From Dentipellis sp. KUC8613 (taxonomy: Eukaryota > Basidiomycota > Agaricomycetes > Russulales > Hericiaceae), in the NCBI GenBank assembly GCA_002286715.1, contig NSJX01000019.1:62001-126000 (forward strand): 64,000 nt of DNA. The letters are read 5' to 3'. A program made the position numbers and the translations under genes. The stretch's first letter is position 1, and every line of letters begins with the position of its first letter. Below the pieces are notes generated by a model. That model was not told the origin of the DNA. It did no database searches and was given only the letters and a program-made list of their open reading frames with translations. Shown in pieces: positions 57,186 to 64,000 of the stretch.

Positions 57186-58565
57186 CCCCGTCTCGAACTG
57201 TCTCGCACCTCTCGTCTCTTTCTTCGCTATGCTCTCCTCGCTTTCGATGTCCATTCAAGAATCGCACGAACCACGCAAAATTGGCCGGCCAGCATGCAAG
57301 CTCTGTCCATCCCATCCCATCCCATCTCAATCCACCCATCCTCATTCCCGTCCCCGTTGCCACCCCCATATTCGAATGCTGCATCTCCCGTGCAGCACAC
57401 CATCATCTCCGCCGCCACCTCTCCCCCGCTGCATGCCACGCCGGCCCTAGACCGTCCCATTCTCCACGACCTTTCACGACCCCTCACGACCCTCACGACC
57501 CGCACGACGCCGCCATCTCTATCATATCGTATCGTATCGATCTATATCTCTACCCTTCCCCTTCTCCTCTCCACTTCACGCACCTCACGACTCCGGCACC
57601 TCCCCGCCGGCTTTGCTTTCCCCTTTTCCTTTTTTTCTATTTTATGATTTCTCACTTCACGACGACGACGACGGTGACGTGCTGCTTTCGGCTGCCAGTT
57701 CTTGCTCTTCTTCTGTGCTTTTGTTCTGCTTCTGTCTGGTTGCTGCCTTCTGTTTGGGGGCGGCTGGTGGAGGTGTGCGGGCGGGCGGGTTGGTAGAGGT
57801 GGGGGTGGGGTGGGGACGACGGATGGTTCCACGGCGCGACTCTCTGGTGCCCGCCCGCTCATCAATATCGCTATCTTGGGCGCCAGGCGAGCTTTACGCC
57901 GTATCCGCCGTCGGTGAGTCTCCCTTTCTTCCGTTCGTCACTCAGCCCGGCGATGCTGACGCACGAACAGGGATGCCCCCGCGTGCGCGTGTGTGCATAC
58001 GCGGAGTCGCAGCAGTTGCCTTGCATATAAATATTGTACATCAGTCCCTGGATTCATTCACGTGCGCGCAGATGCCGGTTCCGTTTCGCGAAAAATGAAA
58101 AGTAAATGAAACATCTCTGCTGGCGTCGGACCCGCTCCGAGCCGATCGTAAGAATTCTCGAGCTTCTCCATAAGTGAGTATGTCCACCAGATGGGCGATG
58201 TAGAGCGGGCCGCATGGGCACGGGTTCCTGAGGGAGGCCTCGTGGCGGCGACGATGACGATGAGCATGCATATGCTGGTGCAGCGCTATGTATATCTATG
58301 CAAAGGCAAGCTACCATGGAATGGCAGGATACTAGAAAGATCCTAGATACTAGTGTAGTATGTGCGCGTCTACTAATGTGGTGAGCATCCGAGGTATGTG
58401 TCTACATGGCTAGTACTGTGTGTCTAAATCCTCGCAATAAAAATCTATCCCACCCACACCCCTCTCCTTCTCCCCTCTCTCCCCACATTACCCGCACCCT
58501 ACACCCTACACCCTACACCCAGCATCCATCCACATCAACTGCCGCGATGTGTCGACGGGGCCGCA
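57186..58565. other. Long 3' region and intergenic low-complexity DNA
   Basis: 1.4 kb. Pyrimidine-rich stretches with short tandem words (catcc repeats at 57307-57327, cacgaccct-type words at 57460-57515) make several frames open by composition. A short ccctaca triplet repeat occurs at about 58496-58518. I see no supported gene. Confidence 0.5.
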
Positions 58566-61026
58566 CTAGCTCTTGACAGCACACTCGGCCTCCCAGTCGC
58601 GCGGCACGAGCTCGGCGACGCGCTCCGCGAACGCGCCGAGCGTGCAGAACTCGGGCGCGCCGGGGAGGTGCTTGCCCTCGTCCGCGCACAGCGGCAGCTG
58701 CAGGCTGCGGTTCTGGTACCGCGCGCGCACGTCTGTGCGTCCCGAAGGGGAAAAAGGAAGAAAAAACGTCAGCATTATGCCACCCCTGCTTCCCTCCCTC
58801 TCTCGTTCGAATGGATGCAAGATGGTGGAAAGAGGGAGATGAAAGGAGAAGAGGAGATGAAGGGAAAAAGACGCACAGTAGTCCCCATGCTCCCGCGCGC
58901 GCCTGCGGAAGGCAAAGTGCTGCCCCGCGCCGAGCACGGTCTGCAGGACGCCCGGGTTCTGCGGCGGCTGCGCGTCGACGTTCATGTGCGCGTGCACGGC
59001 GTCCGCTTCGCTGTCCAGCCCGTGCCCGTGTGCGTGGTCCCCGGTGGCGCTGGTGCGCCGGAAGAGCTCGAACGTGACGGAGGCGGTGAAGGCGGGCCAT
59101 CTGCGTTGTCACAGTCAGCGGGGGGTGGGCAGGGAAGAAAGGACAAAAGGAGGGGGGGCAGGGAGGGCGGAGCGCACCGGTTGTCGAACACATCGAGCGT
59201 GCTCGTGAGCGCGGCGAGCGCCGTATCGTGCGTGCTATGCACCAGGATCCGCGGCACACCCGCTTCCGCCGCGCCATCCGCCTCGCGCGCGCGCGACTGC
59301 ATTTTGGAGACGAGGTCGCCCAGGAGGCGGCCCATGCCGAGCCGGCGCACTTCTTCGGTCTTATCTGTGGATTGCAGCAGGATGGGAGGGGAAGGAAGGA
59401 GGGAAGGAGGGAGGGGAGGGGGGAGTTAAAGATGGAGAGGGAGATGAGGAGTTAGAGATGGAGAGGGGGATCAGGAGGGCGCGTCTCACACCCTGCGAAC
59501 CATTCGTTTACGACGGCTTTTTCCTGGTGGGTGATGAGAGGGTAAGGCGGGTGGAGTGGGAGGAAGAGGAGGGGCACGCACGATGGTCTCCATGACGCTG
59601 CGCTCCTCGAACTCGGGCGGCAGCTTTACGCCGTGCGCCATTGCTGAGCGGACCTGCATGCGTATAGATTGCATATAGAGCATGTCAGCATTGTCCAGGA
59701 TCACCGAAGTTAGGGAGGGCACTTCAGCTGAAGCTTACGGTGTCGAGGATGCCGGACGCGCGCGGCTGGCCGTTGATCCGTACGGGGTTGCCGCCGATGT
59801 ACTTGGAGATCTTCTCGTCGAGCGGCTCGAGGACCGGGTTGTACGCGGCCGCGGCGGCTGCACGAGCATAGCCGATCGTCAGTTGTCAGCGCTCTACTTG
59901 AGAGTCAAAAAGCGACTGACCGTCTGCGAAGTTGACGAGCAGCACCGAGAGGCGCTTGCACGCGAGTGTGTTCCCGAGCAGGTTCTCGTCGCGGCCGTTC
60001 CTGCAGTGCGCCAGTCAGCTTCTGTAGCTTGAAAGTTTGGATTCGAGGGAAAGGGCTGCGACGCACCGGACGCGCAGCTCGGGGGTGACGCCGGGGCTGC
60101 AGTTCGCGGCGGGGTAGAGCCCGTGGATGATTTCCTGCAGTGACTCGATCGTGCGCGGGATGTTGGTGGAGCGGAAGTAGGCGTCCGATTGGCGGCTGAG
60201 GGTCGTGGGGAGGAATTTGAGTCTAGTATTTCATAGTGTGAGTGGGGAGTTGTGTGAGGGTGGTAGAGGAGGGACCTGTCGATGTAGAGCCTGCGGAGGG
60301 CGAGGCCGTAATTGTGGGTAGTCTACAGTTTGGAGTTAGACGGCTGTGGATATGTGCGGCTACTGGGATACTTACTTCTTTGCCCAAGTCAGAGAGCTGG
60401 CCTAGCAAGCTACATGCAGGAAGTGTCAAAACTGCACACAAGACATGACTGCGGAGAGGCGCACCATTCGCCCTCCATCGCCATCCCGTTTCCACGCTCT
60501 ACGACGCGCTTCACATTGCCGTGAGGGCTCTGTACTTTGGTTGGCGCGTCGAGTAAGGACGCAGGGTCCAGATTGATGGCGTCCGAGGAGCCCTGGAATT
60601 CCTTCATCGCGACGCGGAAGTTGCGGCTGTGATTGCACATGATCCAGTGTTCCGGGATCGAGGCAGGCTGCTCGGACATCCGAACGGACACAGGCGTGCG
60701 TTCGCCTGCGCAGTGCGGTTCCTTAGGGTCGAATTCACGCACTTGGGAAGTGGAGGAGACTCACCGTGTCTAATGTAGACATGCACCTGCTCCAGCTCCA
60801 ACTCCGGCGGCGCGACAGGATATGCGTCCACGTCTAAGACAGCTGTAGGCGCCCTGTACTTGCCTACGCTCTTAGCTGACACCATCTTAATATCGAATTG
60901 GAAGCCCTCTGGGATAGGAATGTGCGTGGTTGTATCGCTGCTGGTATAATCTAGGTCGTCGGACGCGGATGTGATATGAAGGCGGGCGAGAAACGTGAGG
61001 GTGAATGCGAGCGAGAGCAGGTGCAT
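58566..61026 (-). CDS. Secreted histidine acid phosphatase (branch 2)
   Basis: Begins MHLLSLAFTLTFLARLHITS, a clear signal peptide, then a propeptide-like region. The catalytic RHGERTP motif is formed by splicing YIRHG (donor gtgagt near 60765) to ERTPVSVRMSEQPASIPEH. Later exons give LRRLYIDRLKFLP, RQSDAYFRSTNIPRTIESLQ, the proton-donor motif HSTHDTALAALTSTLDVFD and VTFELFRRT. It ends CTLGAFAERVAELVPRDWEA and AVKS with TAG at 58566-58568. The fold (RHGxRxP plus HD) is histidine phosphatase branch 2, which covers acid phosphatases, phytases and lysophosphatidic acid phosphatases. The DTAL/ASVTFELF context is closest to acid phosphatase/ACP6-like proteins. It probably hydrolyses phosphate esters in the secretory pathway or outside the cell. 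About ten exons. Divergent from LYS2. Confidence 0.85.
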
Positions 61027-61500
61027 TTAAGGTGAGGGCGTATGCTAGATGGTGGCCCAGGGTATGCGATGGGTGCGCTGGGTCGAGGGTGACCGGTGAC
61101 GGTTCGTTAAGAGCTGCAGCTGCAGGTGGTTTTGGCGTGTTCAGAGCGCGAGGGTGAAGCAAGACGTCAACACAGCATGCTTACACGTATGCACACTGAT
61201 GGTAGTGTATTAATGCCGTTGACCCTAGGCTACGAGGTGGGAGAAAACAGGAGGTGCGACAGCGGTTCTCGCCGTTGCTGTCGTGAAGAAAGCTGGTGAG
61301 GAGCTGGATACCGGCGGCAAGCTTTGCTTTGAATTGGACGCGCCGCCACAGGCGCGCGTCGGCGCAGCGTCGCAGACTTTTTTGCGACAAGCCGAAATGG
61401 CCGACAAATTGAGCCAGACTCACCTTGACTCGGTTCCCCCACAATATCCTCCTCGCTGCACTCTCAGAGCACCGCAGATCCTGCGAGCTCGACCAAAAAG
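61027..61500. promoter_or_regulatory. Intergenic region between divergent phosphatase and LYS2
   Basis: 474 bp with both promoters. No operator of the Gcn4 type (TGACTCA) is obvious; the closest is tgactcggttcc at about 61424, with only the TGACTC part matching, 70 bp before LYS2. Confidence 0.4.
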
Positions 61501-64000
61501 ATGGCATCCGACGCGCTCGCTCGGGTGACCGCCAGACTCCAAAACTTACCGTCCATCTCGCTTCCGACAGATTATCCTCGCTCATCGGGCGGCCAGCGCG
61601 TAGTCGAAGCTGCACACTCTGCGGAACTGTCAGACCAGACCTCGCTTAGCCTTCTCAAGCTCGCGCTCTACAACGAGAATGGAGACAACGAAGAGGAAGA
61701 GACCGACGCCGCGTCGGGCCCCTCCGCGTTCCACCTCCTCCTCGCGGCCTTCGCCGTCCTCCTCCATCGGTACACTGGCGACACCGATCTTGTTATAGGC
61801 TCTTCATCTGCATCATCGCGCGACCCGCTTGTGCTCAGGCTTTCCGTCGCGCCGAACGACCCCTATTGGGCCGTCCTGCGCAATGTGCAGCAGATCGAGA
61901 AGGAGGCCGAGGCAGACGCGCTCCCGTACGAGACCATCGTCCGCGCGCTCGGCAAGGACAAGGACGCCGACACCGTCGAGGGCTCGCGCCCGCTCTTCCG
62001 CGTGCGCTTCTTCGACGAGACGGACGACAAGGAGCACTTCGTCCGGAGCACGAGCAGCACCTCCGACCTCACGATCTTCGTCACCCGCCCGCCCGCATCC
62101 ACGCACGCGTCGCTCGCCCCGCGCATCGCGCTCCGCATCATCTACAACTCGCTCCTCTTCACGTCCGCGCGCATCTCGCACATCGTCGACCAGCTCTCCG
62201 TGCTCCTCCGCAAGGCCGCCGCGGACCCGCTCGCGCCCGTCGGTTCCGTCCCACTCCTCACGCCCGCACAGCGCGCGAAGCTCCCCGATCCGACCGCAGA
62301 TCTGAACTGGTGCGACTGGAAGGGCGCCATCACCGATGTCTTTTCGCGCAATGCGCGCCAGTGGCCCGATCGCCCGTGTGTCGTCCAGAGCTTGCCTGCT
62401 GCCGACCTCGCCGATCCGCAGGAGAAGCTGACGTTCTCGTATGGTGCTATCCGCCGCGCGTCGAATGTCCTCGCGCATCATCTGCTGAAGGGCGGTATCC
62501 AGCGCGAAGATGTCGTTATGGTGTATGCGCACCGGAGCGTTGACCTCGTCGTGGCTGTCATGGCTGTCCTTAAGGCCGGCGCGACGTTCTCTGTCATCGG
62601 TGCGTTCCCAGTGCCGTGCGATCTTATGCGATCTTATAGTTCACAGATCCGGCCTACCCGCCATCAAGACAAACTATCTACCTTCGCGTCGCCCAGCCTC
62701 GCGGACTGGTCGTTCTGAAGGGCGCTGGGAGTATCAGCTCCACCGTGCGCAACTTCATCAACGACGAGCTCCAAATCCGCGTCGAAGTCCCAGCACTCGA
62801 GCTCCTCCCCAACGGGGATATCGTTGGCGGGCCCGGCGGTGACGGCAAGGACGCTCTGACGGATACACAATCCCTCGCTGATACCGATCCTGATGTCGTC
62901 CTCGGCCCTGACAGCGTCGGCACGCTGTCGTTCACCAGTGGGAGCACTGGTATCCCCAAGGGAGTAAAGGGCCGACACTACAGTTTGACGCACTTCTTCC
63001 CATGGATGGGGCAGCGGTTCGAGATTGGGGAGCACTCCAAGTTTACCATGCTGAGTGGCATCGCTCACGACCCCATCCAGCGAGACAGTACGGCTTTTCC
63101 TTCCCAACCTCCTGACATTAAATTTACGATGTATCTACAGTGTTTACGCCTCTCTTCTTCGGCGCTCAGCTGCACGTTCCGACCGCAGACGACATTGGCA
63201 CACCAGGCCGCCTCGCGGAATGGATGGCCGACAGCGAGGTGACCGTCACGCACCTGACACCCGCCATGGGCCAGCTGCTCTCCGCGCAAGCGACGCGCCA
63301 GATCCCCGCGCTCCGCAACGCGTTCTTCGTCGGCGACGTGCTCACGAAGCGCGACTGCACGCGCCTGCAGTCGCTCGCGGCGAACGTGCGCATCATCAAC
63401 ATGTACGGCACGACCGAGACGCAGCGCGCGGTGTCGTACTTCGCGATCCCAAGCGTGACGGAGGACCCGACGTTCCTCGCGACGCAGAAGGACATCATGC
63501 CTGCCGGCGAGGGCATGGTCGACGTGCAGCTGCTCGTCGTCAACCGCAACGACCGCAACGTGCCCTGCGCCGTCGGCGAGGTCGGCGAGATCTACGTCCG
63601 CTCCGGCGGGCTCGCCGAGGGCTACTCCGACCCCGACGCGACTGCGCAGAAGTTCGTCACGAACTGGTTCGCGGCGAGCGCGACGCCGCGCCCCGATACG
63701 ATTTTGCACCCGGCGGCCGGCGGCGCGGCGGGCCCCGAGGCGAAGTACTGGAAGGGCATACGGGATAGGATGTACCGCTCCGGCGACCTCGGGCGGTACC
63801 TCCCTGACGGCGTCGTGGAGTGCACGGGCCGCGCGGACGACCAGGTCAAGATTCGTGGGTTCCGCATTGAGCTCGGCGAGATCGACACGCATCTGAGCCA
63901 GCACCCGCTTGTGCGCGAGAATGTGACGCTCGTGAGGCGCGACAAGGACGAGGAGAAGATTTTGGTCAGCTACTTTGTGCCGCTGGAGGGCCCTGGTTTA
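61501..64000 (+). CDS. LYS2: L-2-aminoadipate reductase, 5' part (runs off the window)
   Basis: Lys2 activates alpha-aminoadipate as AMP ester, loads it on a phosphopantetheine arm and reduces it to the semialdehyde, the fungal lysine pathway step. The product starts [29 protein letters not shown] and [20 protein letters not shown] are typical of the family's N-terminal domain. The adenylation domain follows: [18 protein letters not shown] (P-loop-like A3), [47 protein letters not shown] and [20 protein letters not shown]. Introns lie at about 62600-62647 (gtgcgt to ttcacag, restoring [10 protein letters not shown]) and about 63090-63140 (before the [15 protein letters not shown] block). About 780 of roughly 1,400 residues are present; the carrier and reductase domains must lie beyond the window. 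The KGVKGRH and LEGPG context matches Lys2 better than other adenylating enzymes. Confidence 0.93.

Noticed and set aside
58496..58518. Telomere-like ccctaca repeats
   Set aside because: Only about three 7-bp copies, not the fungal CCCTAA unit, and internal between ordinary genes.
63055..63904. ORFs of 237-279 codons overlapping LYS2
   Set aside because: The adenylation motifs lie in the other frame; these are shadows.

Overview
This window looks like nuclear DNA of a filamentous basidiomycete, most likely an Agaricomycete. Genes are close together on both strands and cut by many short (about 40-70 nt) GT-AG introns. Gene content is fungal: alpha-aminoadipate reductase, a sterol-sensing HMG-CoA reductase, a fragment resembling a myosin-motor chitin synthase, and a Tnp2-like transposase. 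The species cannot be read from the sequence.

Layout. 1-20.4 kb: the 3' part of a coiled-coil gene, a C2H2/RING zinc-finger gene, PDS5 (cohesin regulation) back to back with NAA15 (NatA acetyltransferase subunit), ribosomal protein eL42, a decayed second copy of eL42, and a cryptic multi-exon gene divergent from HMG1. 20.4-26.7 kb: HMG-CoA reductase converging on a membrane-anchored 3beta-HSD/NSDHL-type dehydrogenase, so two probable sterol enzymes sit tail to tail. 27.4-36.1 kb: a KH-domain RNA-binding protein, a zinc medium-chain dehydrogenase, two tandem short-chain dehydrogenases and a DUF4743/Nudix hydrolase. 36.5-40.0 kb: an open, AT-rich Tnp2-type transposase gene.

40.5-48.6 kb is the unusual part. 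It is a mosaic of G-rich (in places inverted, C-rich) low-complexity blocks. Inside it lie a small intact-looking hypothetical gene broken by a 100-N assembly gap, an Hsp70 fragment, a myosin-motor fragment and a third fragment with a splice-like junction. The long antisense ORFs here come from base composition and are not genes.

49.9-64 kb: an uncharacterised fungal gene, a TPR protein, a small hypothetical gene, a secreted histidine acid phosphatase and, divergent from it, LYS2, which runs off the window.

Most notable: the eL42 relic (16.9-17.6 kb) has lost its start codon and has two in-frame stops. It nevertheless keeps exon sizes, splice sites and frame in its 3' half, and it carries Gln at residue 56, the position known to set cycloheximide sensitivity, where the intact copy 2 kb upstream has Pro. 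Exon boundaries given here were inferred by eye from splice motifs and frame continuity and need transcript support.
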